Positions 35,530-46,424 are shown, numbered from the stretch's first letter. The stretch is DNA of 64,000 nt from an uncultured Erysipelotrichaceae bacterium (GCA_947649125.1 CANSQL010000001.1:1-64000), one strand, 5' to 3'. Program-made: numbers and translations. The notes: generated by a model not told the origin, from the letters alone.

Positions 35530-36903
35530 ATGCAGGAAACAAAATTTGAAGCAGTAGTTGCTCATGTAAAAAACTCCGGCTTTGTGTATCAAGGCAGTGA
35601 AATTTACGGAGGCTTATCAAATACATGGGATTTCGGTCCGTTAGGCGTAGAGCTGAAGGAAAATATCAAAAAGGCTTGGTGGCGTAAGTTTATTCAGGAG
35701 AGTCCGCAGAATGTCGGTATTCAATCCGCAATCTTGATGAATCCGCAGGTATGGGTTGCCAGCGGTCATGTCGGCGGCTTCAGCGATCCGTTGATGGATT
35801 GTAAGCAGTGTCATACGCGTCATCGTGCCGATAAGCTGATTGAGGATGATTCCAAGGGTGAGGTAAATCCCGGCGGATGGACCAATGAACAGATGATGAA
35901 TTATATCAAGGAGCATCATATCGCTTGTCCTGATTGCGGTGCTCATGATTTTACCGATATCAGACAGTTTAATCTGATGTTCAAAACATTTCAGGGGGTG
36001 CTTGAGGATGCGAAAAATACCATTTATCTGCGTCCTGAAACAGCACAGGGAATGTTTGTCAATTTTAAGAATGTTCAGCGAACGACACGCCGTAAGCTGC
36101 CGTTCGGTATCGGACAGATCGGAAAAAGCTTCCGTAATGAAATCACACCGGGAAATTTCATCTTCCGTACTCGTGAATTTGAACAGATGGAGCTTGAATT
36201 CTTCACTAAACCCGGTGAAGATTTGAAGTGGTATGAATATTATAAAGACTTTTGTATGCAGTTTCTGTTGAATCTTGGGATTCAAAAAGAACATTTGCGT
36301 ATTCGTGAGCATTCGCAAGAGGAGCTGTCCCATTATTCAAAGGGCACCAGTGATATTGAATACGAATTCTCCTTCGGATGGGGCGAGCTGTGGGGCATTG
36401 CCGATCGTACCGATTACGATTTGACATGCCATCAAACGACTTCAAAACAGAATTTAGAATATTTCGATCAGGAAAGCGGAGAAAAATTCCTGCCGTATTG
36501 TATTGAACCGGCAGTCGGTGTCGAGCGCTTGATGCTTGCCTTCCTGTGTGATGCCTATGAGGAGGAGCAGTTGGAAAACGATACCCGTATCGTAATGCAC
36601 CTGCATCCGTATTTGGCACCGGTAAAGGCATGTATCATGCCGTTGTCCAAAAAGCTGCAGGAAAGCGCAATGGATATTTTCACTAAACTGGCGGTTGTCG
36701 GCAACTGCGAATATGATGAAGCGGGAAGCATCGGCAAGCGTTATCGCCGTCAGGATGCCATCGGTACACCGTTTTGCGTTACCGTTGACTTTGAAACGGA
36801 AAATGACGGCTGTGTTACGGTACGTGAGCGTGATACGATGAAGCAGGAGCGAGTAAAAATTACGGATTTAGTATCATATATCGAAAATCGACTAAAACTA
36901 TAA
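35530..36903 (+). CDS. glyS: Glycyl-tRNA synthetase, single-chain type
   Basis: Charges tRNA-Gly. 457 residues, class II dimeric (eukaryotic/archaeal-like) form rather than the two-subunit GlyQ/GlyS. Visible are [27 protein letters not shown] near the start, motif 2 [25 protein letters not shown], motif 3 [14 protein letters not shown] and the anticodon-binding domain. It lies between recO and dnaG, as in many Bacillota. The leader has a terminator hairpin. Confidence 0.95.
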   Translation: MQETKFEAVVAHVKNSGFVYQGSEIYGGLSNTWDFGPLGVELKENIKKAWWRKFIQESPQNVGIQSAILMNPQVWVASGHVGGFSDPLMDCKQCHTRHRADKLIEDDSKGEVNPGGWTNEQMMNYIKEHHIACPDCGAHDFTDIRQFNLMFKTFQGVLEDAKNTIYLRPETAQGMFVNFKNVQRTTRRKLPFGIGQIGKSFRNEITPGNFIFRTREFEQMELEFFTKPGEDLKWYEYYKDFCMQFLLNLGIQKEHLRIREHSQEELSHYSKGTSDIEYEFSFGWGELWGIADRTDYDLTCHQTTSKQNLEYFDQESGEKFLPYCIEPAVGVERLMLAFLCDAYEEEQLENDTRIVMHLHPYLAPVKACIMPLSKKLQESAMDIFTKLAVVGNCEYDEAGSIGKRYRRQDAIGTPFCVTVDFETENDGCVTVRERDTMKQERVKITDLVSYIENRLKL

Positions 36904-36916
36904 CAGGGGTGATACT

Positions 36917-38686
36917 TTGGGCCGTCTGAGCGAACAGGAAATCAATGAAATCCGGGCAAAGGCAAATATCGTTGAGGTAATTTCTCACTATATTCCCTTA
37001 AGTCGAAAGGGCAGAAATTATACTGCCGTTTGTCCGTTTCATGACGATCATGATCCGTCGATGTCGATTTCCGAGGATAAGCAAATATTTAAATGCTTTG
37101 TCTGCGGAACCGGTGGTAATGTATTTACCTTTGTATCAAAATATGAACAGATCTCTTTTATTGAAGCGGTGTATAAGGTCGCTGAAATCGTCGGAATACC
37201 GATGGAGAAAGCGCTTGAACTGCCGCAGAAGCAGGTGGATCCGCAAAAGAGCAGGCTGTATCGAGCATGTGCTGATACGATTGAGTATACGCATTATCAA
37301 CTGCATACCCCCGACGCACAAAGTGTTAAGAACTATTTGGCACAGCGAAGCATCGATGATACGCTGATTGACCATTTTGAATTGGGCTATAATCCGAATC
37401 AGGATGCGCTTTATCGCTTTCTGAATGCGAAAAAGCATGAGGATGAAAGCCTTTTGGGAGCCGGCGTGGTACGCATGAGCTCTCAGGGAATTACCGATGT
37501 ATTTGCGAATCGCTTAATGATTCCGATTCATGATGAAAACGGCAATCCGGTCGGGTTTTCCGCCCGTCGTTTGGCGGACAGTGAGGAAGCAAAGTATATC
37601 AATACACAGGAAACCTTGATTTATCATAAGGGTGAATTGATATATAACTATCATCGGGCAAAAACAGAAGCACGAAAGGCTAAATGCGTTTATTTGGTTG
37701 AGGGCGCAATGGATGTGATTTCACTCGCAAAGGTCAATATCCTGCATGCGCTGGCTACCTTGGGTACTGCCTGTACTAATGAACAAATCCACCTTTTGGC
37801 AAAGCTCGGTGTGGATATCATCGTTTGTTATGACGGTGATACAGCCGGGAAAAATGCCACCTATAAGTTCGGAAAGGCGGCAAAGGGCAAGCTTTCCTTC
37901 ACGATCGTTGATAATAAAACAGGCTTAGATCCTGATGAAATTATTGATGCTTATGGGAAAGAGGAGCTTCAAAAAACATTACATAAGACGATTTCTTGGG
38001 TAGATTTCTTATTTGATTATTTACTTACGAAATATGATTTAAACAATTATTCACAGAAAAAAAGCTATGCGATGGAATTAGCGGAAGAAATCGGACAGCT
38101 GAAGGATGATTTCGAGCAAGCCAATTATTATATACGCCTCAGAGAGCTTACCGGCTTTGATATGAGTGTTCAGGAACAAAAACCGATCAAGACTCAGAAA
38201 AAGCAGGAATATCAAAAGCGTACGTATTTGACTTATCCGAAATCCGGGGTTATGGCAGCTGCCTATGAGATATTATCGCAGATGCTTCATGCGCGAAGTG
38301 CCAGTAATTATTTTAAGGATAAGCTTGGCTTTATCAAGGATGATGACAGTAATACTTTGGCAATGTATATGATCAATCATTATCGCAATCATAAAACGAT
38401 TGAGGTAGCCGATCTATTGAATGAAATCAAAGAGGAGTCGGTACGCAATCTATTGTTGTCGATCGCAGATTGGGAATTGGCTTGTGAGGAAGTCAATATG
38501 AGCGCAATGAATGAAGCCTTTATAAAAATGAAGGCATGTATATTAGATGATAAAATTGCATCCTTGATTCAGGAGGCTGCAGCAGTAAACGATCCGATTC
38601 AAAAGGCTAAAATCGCCGATGAGCGTAATGCCTTGATTCGTGAGCGCAATGATTTATTTTCAGAAAGGGAGGAGCAAGATACATGA
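36917..38686 (+). CDS. dnaG: DNA primase
   Basis: Makes RNA primers at the replication fork. 589 residues: the zinc finger [25 protein letters not shown] near 38-62, the TOPRIM core ([23 protein letters not shown]), and a helicase-binding C-terminus. It begins at TTG 36917 after AGGGGTGAT; no ATG fits. It overlaps rpoD in ATGA, the classic primase-sigma arrangement. Confidence 0.96.
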   Translation: MGRLSEQEINEIRAKANIVEVISHYIPLSRKGRNYTAVCPFHDDHDPSMSISEDKQIFKCFVCGTGGNVFTFVSKYEQISFIEAVYKVAEIVGIPMEKALELPQKQVDPQKSRLYRACADTIEYTHYQLHTPDAQSVKNYLAQRSIDDTLIDHFELGYNPNQDALYRFLNAKKHEDESLLGAGVVRMSSQGITDVFANRLMIPIHDENGNPVGFSARRLADSEEAKYINTQETLIYHKGELIYNYHRAKTEARKAKCVYLVEGAMDVISLAKVNILHALATLGTACTNEQIHLLAKLGVDIIVCYDGDTAGKNATYKFGKAAKGKLSFTIVDNKTGLDPDEIIDAYGKEELQKTLHKTISWVDFLFDYLLTKYDLNNYSQKKSYAMELAEEIGQLKDDFEQANYYIRLRELTGFDMSVQEQKPIKTQKKQEYQKRTYLTYPKSGVMAAAYEILSQMLHARSASNYFKDKLGFIKDDDSNTLAMYMINHYRNHKTIEVADLLNEIKEESVRNLLLSIADWELACEEVNMSAMNEAFIKMKACILDDKIASLIQEAAAVNDPIQKAKIADERNALIRERNDLFSEREEQDT

Positions 38687-39909
38687 AGCAGGTAAGCAGA
38701 AGTAAAAAGGAGGCTCTTATGCAGGAGTATAAGACACTTGATGAGATAAAAGAGGAATTGGCGGAATCTTATCATATTCATCATGTATTGTATCAAAGTG
38801 ATGTTATGGATGCTTGTGAGCATTTGGATTTGGATGATAAGGAATTTGATGATTTGGTCGCATGGTTCGGGGCGAACGGAATCACGATCAAAAATGATGA
38901 GGACGATGACAATATCGATTTGAATGATGACGATGCTTTGGTACAGGATGATGATTTGAGCTATGTCGACGGTACCGACGATTTGGATCATATCGATGAT
39001 TTGGACAATCTTGATACCTTGGCAAGTGATATCGAATCCTTGGAGCAGTCCTTTGCGAATTCCGCTCATACCAAAATCAATGATCCGGTTAAAATGTATC
39101 TGAAGGAAATCGGAAGAGTAGACTTGCTGGACCCGAAGGATGAGCCTGAAATTGCCCGTCGCATTCAAGAGGGCGATGAGGAAGCAAAGCGCAAGCTGAT
39201 CGCTGCCAATCTGCGTTTGGTGGTTTCTATCGCTAAAAAATATGTAGGCCGCGGCATGCTGTTCTTGGATTTGATTCAAGAGGGAAATATGGGACTTGTA
39301 AAGGCAGTAGAGAAGTTTGATTATACAAAGGGCTTTAAATTTTCCACCTATGCCACATGGTGGATCAGACAGGCAATCACTCGTGCGATTGCCGATCAGG
39401 CTCGTACGATTCGTATTCCCGTACATATGGTGGAAACGATCAATAAGCTGACTCGTATTCAGCGTCAGCTGGTACAGGACTTGGGACGTGATCCTTCGGC
39501 AGAGGAAATTGCGGAGCGCATGGAGAATATTACTCCTGAAAAGGTTCGTGAAATTCAAAAAATCGCATTAGAACCGGTATCCTTAGAAACACCGATCGGT
39601 GAAGAAGACGATTCCCATCTCGGTGATTTCATTGAGGATAAGGAAGCATTATCTCCCGATGAATATGCGAATAATCAGTTGTTGAAGGATGAAATCAACA
39701 ATGTGCTGCAGGGCTTGACAGAGCGCGAGGAAAAGGTATTGCGCCTGCGCTTCGGCTTGTATGACGGACGTACCCGCACCTTGGAAGAGGTCGGTAAGGA
39801 ATTCAATGTCACAAGAGAGCGTATTCGTCAAATCGAAGCAAAAGCATTAAGAAAATTGAAGCATCCGACAAGATCCAAGCGATTAAAGGATTTTGTCGAT
39901 AAACCGTAA
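38683..39909 (+). CDS. rpoD: Primary sigma factor RpoD (SigA)
   Basis: Housekeeping sigma-70, 408 residues. Region 1.1 carries a stretch very rich in Asp (about 65-120). Region 2 has [29 protein letters not shown] and the -10 helix [20 protein letters not shown]. Region 4 has [38 protein letters not shown] for -35 contact. Many promoters in this window fit its consensus. Both ATG 38683 (overlapping dnaG) and ATG 38719, which has AAAGGAGG, are credible starts. Confidence 0.97.
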   Translation: MKQVSRSKKEALMQEYKTLDEIKEELAESYHIHHVLYQSDVMDACEHLDLDDKEFDDLVAWFGANGITIKNDEDDDNIDLNDDDALVQDDDLSYVDGTDDLDHIDDLDNLDTLASDIESLEQSFANSAHTKINDPVKMYLKEIGRVDLLDPKDEPEIARRIQEGDEEAKRKLIAANLRLVVSIAKKYVGRGMLFLDLIQEGNMGLVKAVEKFDYTKGFKFSTYATWWIRQAITRAIADQARTIRIPVHMVETINKLTRIQRQLVQDLGRDPSAEEIAERMENITPEKVREIQKIALEPVSLETPIGEEDDSHLGDFIEDKEALSPDEYANNQLLKDEINNVLQGLTEREEKVLRLRFGLYDGRTRTLEEVGKEFNVTRERIRQIEAKALRKLKHPTRSKRLKDFVDKP

Positions 39910-40571
39910 TGGCGCTGAGTAAGCGCCTTTTGGCGCTTTATGAGATGGTAGAAAAGGGGAGTGTTGCGGCGGATATCGGCTGTGATCATGCACAGTTATC
40001 CATCGCATTGGTTGAAAACGGAATTTGTCCTCATGTATATGCCTGTGATTTAAGAGAACAGCCTTTAGCAAGAGCGAAGGAAGCGATACAAGCGGCAGGT
40101 CTTTCAGATCGTATAACAGCGTGCTTACGCAACGGTATTGAAAATTTAGAGCGTGATGTATCTACAGTGATTATCGCAGGTATGGGCGTTGAAACAATTC
40201 TGACGATTCTATCCTCACAGCCTGAACAGCTTCAGGCAAATCGAAGGTTTATCATTCAAGCGAATCTGCATGTCGATAAGCTTCGTCATTGGATCAGTGA
40301 AAATCATTTTACGATTGAAAAAGAGGTACTGGTTGAGGAGGATCATTTTTATGAAATCGTTTGTTTCAGCTGTCGCTGTCATGATTCCTACAGCGAACAG
40401 GAGCAGTTATTCGGTGCTGTAATGCCTAAGGACGCGTTATTTGAGCGCTGTTGGCAGCAACGCCGTGATAAGCTTGAAGCGATTCTTAAACAGCTTCCGC
40501 CGCAGCATATCAAGCGGAATGAGTTGGAACAGCGTAAGGAAATGATTGAAAGACAGCTTTGCGATAAGTAA
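39909..40571 (+). CDS. trmK: tRNA (adenine22-N1)-methyltransferase TrmK
   Basis: Methylates A22 in the D-loop of Ser and Tyr tRNAs. 220 residues. The SAM-binding motif is VAADIGCDHAQLSIALVENG, with VIIAGMGVETIL as motif IV and a C-terminal coiled coil. The ATG overlaps the rpoD stop. The usual partner gene (Nif3/YqfO) does not follow; a terminator does. Confidence 0.93.
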   Translation: MALSKRLLALYEMVEKGSVAADIGCDHAQLSIALVENGICPHVYACDLREQPLARAKEAIQAAGLSDRITACLRNGIENLERDVSTVIIAGMGVETILTILSSQPEQLQANRRFIIQANLHVDKLRHWISENHFTIEKEVLVEEDHFYEIVCFSCRCHDSYSEQEQLFGAVMPKDALFERCWQQRRDKLEAILKQLPPQHIKRNELEQRKEMIERQLCDK

Positions 40572-40610
40572 ATTGTAGTTATCTTATAAATTATAAAACT
40601 GATACTAAAA

Positions 40611-40637
40611 AACGATAATCAAATTACGATTATCGTT
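40611..40637. terminator. Bidirectional terminator, trmK / toxin
   Basis: AACGATAATC pairs with GATTATCGTT (10 bp) around a 7-base loop, with A and T runs at the sides. Confidence 0.8.
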
Positions 40638-40646
40638 TATTACTTA

Positions 40647-40985
40647 TTATTCAGTTATCATATTTGTATGAAGGTTAAGTGCATCATCAATATTTCTTTT
40701 TCCGTATAAAATACGGATTATCGTTACTTGACGTATTATTAAGTCCGGGTTATAAAAAATAAGGTAATTATCTACAGGAACAATGCGTGTCCCTCGACTA
40801 TACCACGGTTCTTTTTCATATCTTTTAAATCGCTCAGGCATTTCTTCGAGGGAGAGTATCATTTTTTCTATTCGGTATAATTGACCGACGGCATTTTTTT
40901 GTGATTGCAGTTCAAAGGCAATATACTCATATATGCTTCTAAGATCATCATCTGCCTGCTTTGTTAATTTAACAGCAAATTTCAT
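40647..40985 (-). CDS. RelE/ParE-type toxin
   Basis: 112 residues with the RelE/ParE fold: KFAVKLTKQADDDLRSIYEYIAFEL, PERFKRYEKEPWYSRGTRIVPVDNYLIFYNPD, and the final strand VTIIRILYGKRNIDDAL. Such toxins either cut mRNA on the ribosome (RelE) or poison gyrase (ParE); the sequence does not decide. Its ATG overlaps the antitoxin stop. Confidence 0.88.
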   Translation of the reverse strand: MKFAVKLTKQADDDLRSIYEYIAFELQSQKNAVGQLYRIEKMILSLEEMPERFKRYEKEPWYSRGTRIVPVDNYLIFYNPDLIIRQVTIIRILYGKRNIDDALNLHTNMITE

Positions 40986-41287
40986 AGATTGTAATCTTTG
41001 CGAATATCAGCAAATGCCTGACTTGCATCTTTTACACGGCCGGCTTTCATATCTGCATATCCTTTATCAAGCTCCGCATGAAATTCATCTTCAGTAAGTG
41101 TTGATACATCAACCGGCGTTGTCTTTGGTATTTTCACATCAAACGGGAGTCCTCGATGCATTATAATCTGTTTATAAAACATATTAATTGCATTTGATGC
41201 AGGGATTCCTAGTGCAGATAAGATATTTTCCGCTTGTTCCTTGATATCAGGTTCAATTCTTGCATAAAGGTTTGCTGATTTTGCCAT
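40982..41287 (-). CDS. RelB/DinJ-type antitoxin
   Basis: 101 residues. An N-terminal ribbon-helix-helix (SANLYARIEPDIKEQAENILSALGIPASNAINMFYKQI) is typical of RelB/DinJ. An extended C-terminus of the kind that wraps the toxin follows. It should repress its own promoter. It overlaps the toxin by 4 bases. Confidence 0.88.
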   Translation of the reverse strand: MAKSANLYARIEPDIKEQAENILSALGIPASNAINMFYKQIIMHRGLPFDVKIPKTTPVDVSTLTEDEFHAELDKGYADMKAGRVKDASQAFADIRKDYNL

Positions 41288-41328
41288 AAGTTATACTCCT
41301 TTTATAATAGAATTTTTATTCCAGCTTT

Positions 41329-41357
41329 ATTATATTGTGTTGTACGGACAAAAGCAA
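41329..41357 (-). promoter_or_regulatory. Toxin-antitoxin promoter
   Basis: On the minus strand TTGCTT, a 17-base spacer and a perfect TATAAT, about 42 bases before the antitoxin start. Confidence 0.75.
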
Positions 41358-41858
41358 TACATTATATTCAAATTTTAGCATTTAGAGCTGTTTTTCTATG
41401 TCATGGATGATATTTAATCATATTTTATGTGCTTTAAAAGACTCTTTAGGTAATGGTATAGTATAAGATACGGCTAATAGACTAGGGTGGTAAAATGGAT
41501 GATTTTAAAATACTTATTATGGCACATCAAATAAGAAAGCAAACGATAATGCCTAAACTAATTATGATAAAGCACTTGATTCATACCTTTAAGCAGTCTA
41601 ATTACTATGAATTCATTATTTATCATAGGAGCGCACATTTACAGATGAATTACTATTAAATCTGATTATTCAAATGGATTTGTTTCAAGCGGCAGACCTA
41701 ACTATCACCACGCATTTATATTACATAAGATACATTATGCGAAGTAATATATAAACAATAGTTTTGTAAGCACCGCCGAAAACAAATAAAATAAGCAGCA
41801 GCCTTTTCCTTCAGCCACTGCTTAAACAGTATCATTATCTAATTGATACGCTCACACA
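41358..41858. other. Gene-poor AT-rich stretch
   Basis: About 500 bases, clearly more A+T-rich than its neighbours. It holds only the weak short frame at 41495-41659 and no recognised domain. It lies beside the toxin-antitoxin pair and may be the remains of an inserted segment. Confidence 0.4.
41495..41659 (+). CDS. Possible short gene or gene remnant
   Basis: 54 codons from ATG with GGGTGG upstream, starting MDDFKILIMAHQIRK. The opening loosely recalls the first strand of some glycosyltransferases, but there is nothing after it to confirm. Ile-, Lys- and His-rich. Probably a remnant or chance frame. Confidence 0.2.
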   Translation: MDDFKILIMAHQIRKQTIMPKLIMIKHLIHTFKQSNYYEFIIYHRSAHLQMNYY

Positions 41859-42539
41859 TTAATCATCTCTGCGCTGTGCAATTAAAACGATTCTGATAAT
41901 CTGTACGATGGTAGACAATAACGCTGCTACATAAGTAAAGGCAGCGGCACGAAGCATTGATCGACAATCACTCACTTCGTCTTCCATCACATAACTCCCC
42001 TGCTGCAGCTGTACCAATGCACGTGAGCTTGCATTCAGCTCAAGCGGCAATGTAACAAGCTGAAACAGCGCAATAATAACCAGCATTCCGATTCCGATAT
42101 AAAGTAAGAGCGGTGTAGCATACAGGAAAAACAAGCCGAGAAGCAATGTCAGCCAACCAAGCTTACTGGCAATCTGAGCTGCCGGCAATAAACGATTACG
42201 TACAGCGATAAAGCCATACTGCTCCTTATGCTGAATCGCATGTCCCACCTCATGAGCCGCTACGGCAAGTGAGGCAATAGAACAGTTATAATAGATATCC
42301 GGAGAAAGTCTCACCGCATGCTTTGTAGGATCGTAATGATCCGATAAAATACCGCCCTGTGCTACCTCAACCGTAACATCCTGCAATCCGTTCGCATCTA
42401 AGATACTTCGTGCAGCTTCAGCACCGCTGATATGATTTTCATTTTCAATTCGCTTATAGCGCTGATAAGCACCTTGAACACGCATCTGTGCCCAACATAC
42501 GACCAAAGCCGCCAATAAATACAAATAAGTAGATTCCAC
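41859..42539 (-). CDS. Membrane zinc metallopeptidase, YugP family
   Basis: 226 residues. An N-terminal helix, the zinc site AAHEVGHAIQHKE near 110, and two or three further helices. The family block HYDPTKHAVRLSPDIYY precedes the site. A membrane protease of unknown substrate. GTG 42539 is chosen because AGAGGTGA lies 7 bases upstream; no ATG fits. Confidence 0.85.
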   Translation of the reverse strand: MESTYLYLLAALVVCWAQMRVQGAYQRYKRIENENHISGAEAARSILDANGLQDVTVEVAQGGILSDHYDPTKHAVRLSPDIYYNCSIASLAVAAHEVGHAIQHKEQYGFIAVRNRLLPAAQIASKLGWLTLLLGLFFLYATPLLLYIGIGMLVIIALFQLVTLPLELNASSRALVQLQQGSYVMEDEVSDCRSMLRAAAFTYVAALLSTIVQIIRIVLIAQRRDD

Positions 42540-42601
42540 TCTACAATCACCTCTTTCAGATATTGCCGTTATTATAACACAAATCAAATGAAAAACAACA
42601 A

Positions 42602-42634
42602 AAAAAAGACCGTATCAATCATAGATACGACCCT
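42602..42634 (-). terminator. HU gene terminator
   Basis: CGTATC/GATACG stem (42611-42616 with 42624-42629), extended by weaker pairs, then seven T on the minus strand. Confidence 0.75.
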
Positions 42635-42648
42635 CTTTTTTGCTCTGC

Positions 42649-42933
42649 TTATTTTACAGCTTCTTTTAAAGCTTTTGCTGCTTTGAAAGCAGGAACTTTA
42701 GAAGCAGGAATCTGAATAGTTTCTTTTGTTGCAGGGTTGATGCCTTGACGAGCTGCACGCTCTTTCACTTCAAATTTACCGAAGCCGCTGATATCAACCT
42801 TATTACCCTTAGCTAATTCAGCAGTAACAGTCTCACAAACTGCTTCCACTGCAGCAGCAGCGTCTTTTTTAGTAACATTCAGTTTTTCTGCAACAATTTC
42901 AGATAATGCTTTTTTATTTAAAATTTCACTCAT
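42649..42933 (-). CDS. hup: DNA-binding protein HU
   Basis: 94-residue nucleoid protein that bends DNA. All HU features are present: [42 protein letters not shown] (the DNA-binding arm with Pro) and [18 protein letters not shown]. It sits directly after spoIVA, the same order as spoIVA-hbs in Bacillus. Confidence 0.96.
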   Translation of the reverse strand: MSEILNKKALSEIVAEKLNVTKKDAAAAVEAVCETVTAELAKGNKVDISGFGKFEVKERAARQGINPATKETIQIPASKVPAFKAAKALKEAVK

Positions 42934-43029
42934 GGTTTATTACCTCCGACATGGTATATAATACCATTCATGACAGTATATTTCAATAGTTTTTGCGATT
43001 AATAAGTGAAATTTTTTTTATTTTTTGTA

Positions 43030-44508
43030 TTACAGCACGATAGCGATGACATTTCCCTTGCCTTTATTTACCAATTTAGTCAAGATATCCTGTAAACGAA
43101 CCCTTGCGGCCTCGGGAATCATAGAAAGCTTCGCATTCAGACCGTCACGAATCAGATCACTTAATTTACGGCCGAAGATGTCAGAATCCCAAATCGTTTC
43201 ATTGTTGCTGCCATCCTCACGCAATAAATAATTGATCAGCTCCTCACTTTGCTCCTTGCTGCCGATAATCGGTTCAAAGGAGCTTTCGACATCCACCTTG
43301 ATCATATGAATGCTCGGTGCGATCGCCTTCAGCTTAACCCCATAGCGACTTCCCTGCTTAATGATTTCCGGTTTGCTCAGCTCAATATCGGAAAGTGTGG
43401 CGCTCGCAAAGCCATAGCCTGTCTGCTTCACCATCTTTAATGCACCGGCAACCGCATCATATTCCTTTTTTGCCTGCGTGAAATCCTGCATCATTGAGAT
43501 CAACTGTGCCTTATCCTTGATTTCAACACCGATGATTTCCTTCAAGATTTCATTGAATAATCCCGCAGCGACCGTGATATCTACATTAACGATACCGCTT
43601 CCTGCATCAATCGTTGCGATATTGCTTGTCTCAATAAATTCATTTTGATCTAATGTATCGGTGATATTGGCTACCTCACGCAGCTTATCTACCGCTGACA
43701 TGCTTTCCTGAATCGTTTCGTTAAAGCTTTTCTTCAGCCAGTGATCGTCATTTAAAACAGCGATCCACTGCGGCATATTGATATTGATCTGAGATACCGG
43801 GAATTCATACAGTGCTTCTCTTAAAATATTATGCACATCGTTTTCACTCATCGAATTCACACTCATCGCCAATACAGGCACCTCATATTTTTCCTTCAGC
43901 TTTTCAACGACATTGCTGCAGGCTGCACTGTTAATATCGGCTGTATTTACGACAACGATAAACGGCTTGCCGATTTGCTTCAGCTCGTCAATGACCTCTG
44001 CCTCTGCTTCGATATAAGCTTCACGTGATAAATCAGTAATCGTTCCGTCTGTCGTTACGACAATACCGATAGTCGAATGATCTTGAATGACCTTCTGTGT
44101 ACCCATTTTCGCAGCATCGTTGAACGGCATTGCTTCCTCGCTCCAAGGCGTGCGAACCATGCGGATACCATCCTCATCCTTATAGCCCTTTGCTTCCGGA
44201 ATCACATAGCCTACGCAATCCACTAAGCGTACATTCACGGTAAAGCCGTCATCAAATTCGATACATGCGGCATTATTGGGCACGAATTTAGGCTCTGTCG
44301 TCATAATCGTTTTACCGACACCGGCCTGCGGTAGCTCATCAATCATGCGGGCTTTTTCATATTCATCATTCACATACGGAATGACTGCTTTTTCCATAAA
44401 GCCCTTGATAAAAGTAGATTTGCCGACACGCACAGGTCCTACAATTCCTAAGTAAATGTCACCGCCGCAGCGCTGCGCTATATTTTTCAAAATCTCAGGT
44501 GTATTCAT
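43030..44508 (-). CDS. spoIVA: Stage IV sporulation protein A
   Basis: Cytoskeletal ATPase that polymerises on the forespore surface as the base of the spore coat. 492 residues, the length of the Bacillus protein. Walker A is GPVRVGKS (24-31). IEFDDGFTVNVRLVDCVGYVIPEAKGY and the conserved C-terminal region are present. The ATG at 44508 follows GGGAGG by 6 bases; the ATG seven codons upstream overlaps the promoter side. Expected to be a mother-cell (sigma-E) gene. Confidence 0.95.
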   Translation of the reverse strand: MNTPEILKNIAQRCGGDIYLGIVGPVRVGKSTFIKGFMEKAVIPYVNDEYEKARMIDELPQAGVGKTIMTTEPKFVPNNAACIEFDDGFTVNVRLVDCVGYVIPEAKGYKDEDGIRMVRTPWSEEAMPFNDAAKMGTQKVIQDHSTIGIVVTTDGTITDLSREAYIEAEAEVIDELKQIGKPFIVVVNTADINSAACSNVVEKLKEKYEVPVLAMSVNSMSENDVHNILREALYEFPVSQININMPQWIAVLNDDHWLKKSFNETIQESMSAVDKLREVANITDTLDQNEFIETSNIATIDAGSGIVNVDITVAAGLFNEILKEIIGVEIKDKAQLISMMQDFTQAKKEYDAVAGALKMVKQTGYGFASATLSDIELSKPEIIKQGSRYGVKLKAIAPSIHMIKVDVESSFEPIIGSKEQSEELINYLLREDGSNNETIWDSDIFGRKLSDLIRDGLNAKLSMIPEAARVRLQDILTKLVNKGKGNVIAIVL

Positions 44509-44533
44509 ATAAATCCTCCCTTTATTCACTCTT

Positions 44534-44563
44534 AATCTATGTGGGAGAATTTTTAATTATACC
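44534..44563 (-). promoter_or_regulatory. Sigma-E-like promoter of spoIVA
   Basis: On the minus strand GGTATA (44558-44563), 16 bases, then CATAGATT (44534-44541), close to the ATA-16-CATANANT pattern of sigma-E promoters. Confidence 0.4.
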
Positions 44564-44807
44564 TGTTTTGGTTGTTTTTATCCGCGGATTGAATTGTTTT
44601 TTGATCTAACAGCTTCCATACGCGTGCCAACAGCTTTTTTTCATTAAAGCTGAATTCATATAAGATATCATATAAATCCTCAAAAAAATCATGTTCGATC
44701 GTTTCTTGCTTCATTTCACACATAATACAATCAAAATCATTTTCCCATGATGATAAAAGTCGATCTAAAAGCGCAAGCACCTGCTTTCGTTCCTCTCTGT
44801 TCATCAT
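44553..44807 (-). CDS. Small acidic protein of unknown function
   Basis: 84 residues from the MMNREER start, rich in Glu, Leu and Phe and probably all helical (RKQVLALLDRLLSSWENDFD, FFEDLYDILYEFSFNEKKLLARVWKLLD). No motif recognised. CGGAG lies 10 bases upstream; a start 11 codons earlier is possible. It runs towards spoIVA and its end overlaps the putative sigma-E promoter. Confidence 0.5.
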   Translation of the reverse strand: MMNREERKQVLALLDRLLSSWENDFDCIMCEMKQETIEHDFFEDLYDILYEFSFNEKKLLARVWKLLDQKTIQSADKNNQNRYN

Positions 44808-45084
44808 GCGTGATATGCTCCGATCATAAGCGAGGCACAAAGGCTGTTGATCATTATCGTAATAAGGTTATATTTAAAGCTACAGTGATCAACGGATGCT
44901 GATGTAACTGATTTGCGTTTGTCTTTATGATAAAAAAAGCTCATATCCTACCTCCGTAAATAATCTCTGATTGTTTCTGTTACGAAAAATCGATATTTAC
45001 AGCTTTGGATAAGAGCTATTGTTTTTGTTCAGACAGCTTTGTCGCATGAAAGATGCTTCCTATTGCCTGATAATCGAATACAGG

Positions 45085-46086
45085 CTATTTCTTTGCGTTT
45101 TCTGAGAAGCGGAAAGCATCCCTGCACATCTGTTTTAAATCCTTTTCAGCGCACCAATTCAGCTCCTGCTTCGCTTTTGTTGTATCGGCGTAGCATTCGG
45201 GTATATCACCGGGACGACGCGCTTCGATCTTGTAGGGAACCTCGACATGATTGACCTTGGCGTAGGTATTTACCATATCCAGCACGCTGTAGCCCTTCCC
45301 TGTGCCCAGATTATATGAATCAAGAATATGACTGTCACTGATTTTTTTGAGAGCGGCAATATGCCCCTTCGCCAAATCAACGACATGAATATAATCACGA
45401 ACACCGGTACCGTCTTCGGTCGGATAATCATCACCGAATACATGCAGATAAGGCAGCTCTTGATTGGCGACCTTACAAATATAAGGCATCAGATTATTAG
45501 GAATTCCGTTCGGGTCCTCACCGATCAAGCCGCTTTCATGCGCACCTATCGGATTAAAATAGCGCAGAATCGCGATACTCCATGAGGGATCCGCTTTATG
45601 GAGATCGTTTAAGATGAATTCCGCAAACAGCTTGGTTGAGCCGTAGGGATTTGTGGCCGACAGCTCGAAGTCCTCTGTGATAGGAACTGTCTTAGGTTCT
45701 CCGTATACAGTCGCACTAGAGGAAAACACAAGGTTTTTACAATTGTGATGCTGCATGACCTCACATAAATTCAATAAGCATTTCAAATTGTTTTGATAGT
45801 ACATCAACGGCTTTTCAACACTTTCGCCTACTGCCTTATACGCTGCGAAGTCGATCGCCGCATGGATTTCATGCTCATTGAAGATACGCTCCAATAAATC
45901 AATATCACGTGCATCTCCCTCATAAAAGCTCAAATGCTTTCCCGTGATTTGTTCAATCTTATCCAAAACCTCTGCTTTAGAATTAACGAAATTATCAATA
46001 ATGACAACCTCATAGCCTGCCTGAAGCAGCTCTACAGCTGTATGAGATCCGATATAACCGCATCCGCCGGTAACTAATACCTTCAT
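45085..46086 (-). CDS. galE: UDP-glucose 4-epimerase
   Basis: Interconverts UDP-glucose and UDP-galactose. 333 residues, SDR fold. NAD loop TGGCGYIGSH at 7-16; catalytic Tyr in NPYGSTKLFAE; substrate block DPNGIPNNLMPYI and DYIHVVDLAKGH. The ATG at 46086 follows AAGGAGG; the longer frame is untranslated leader. It stands apart from other sugar genes. Confidence 0.95.
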   Translation of the reverse strand: MKVLVTGGCGYIGSHTAVELLQAGYEVVIIDNFVNSKAEVLDKIEQITGKHLSFYEGDARDIDLLERIFNEHEIHAAIDFAAYKAVGESVEKPLMYYQNNLKCLLNLCEVMQHHNCKNLVFSSSATVYGEPKTVPITEDFELSATNPYGSTKLFAEFILNDLHKADPSWSIAILRYFNPIGAHESGLIGEDPNGIPNNLMPYICKVANQELPYLHVFGDDYPTEDGTGVRDYIHVVDLAKGHIAALKKISDSHILDSYNLGTGKGYSVLDMVNTYAKVNHVEVPYKIEARRPGDIPECYADTTKAKQELNWCAEKDLKQMCRDAFRFSENAKK

Positions 46087-46424
46087 GTTAAAGCCTCCTT
46101 TAGTCATCTTTGGTTATTATAACATCATGTCCTGTAAGATACAACCGATCAAATGCTATGTGTCAAGCTCTTATGCCTTCGGCAATTCCTTCATTCGTAA
46201 ACAGAATCACTCTTAGTATGGGCAGTTTTTTGTGATTTATAAGTGTAACGTATCTATTAACAAGGAAAGTTGTGATATATTTGAAAGTGTTAATCAATAA
46301 TCGTCTCGTATGAATTAAAAGATTACGCCTTGTTTGCTTAACATAAGCGTGAAACTATGGTATAATTTATCAGGTCATTAAATTCCTTACATACAGGATA
46401 AATATTCAAGGAGGACAACAGAAA
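46087..46424. promoter_or_regulatory. Divergent galE / purC control region
   Basis: galE promoter on the minus strand: TTGTAT (46139-46144), 17 bases, TATAAT (46116-46121). purC promoter on the plus strand: TTAACA (46338-46343), 17 bases, TATAAT (46361-46366). Nothing resembling a purine riboswitch is seen in the purC leader. Confidence 0.65.

Noticed and set aside
46367-46424. Purine riboswitch before purC
   Set aside because: The leader is about 50 bases and has none of the conserved purine aptamer loops.
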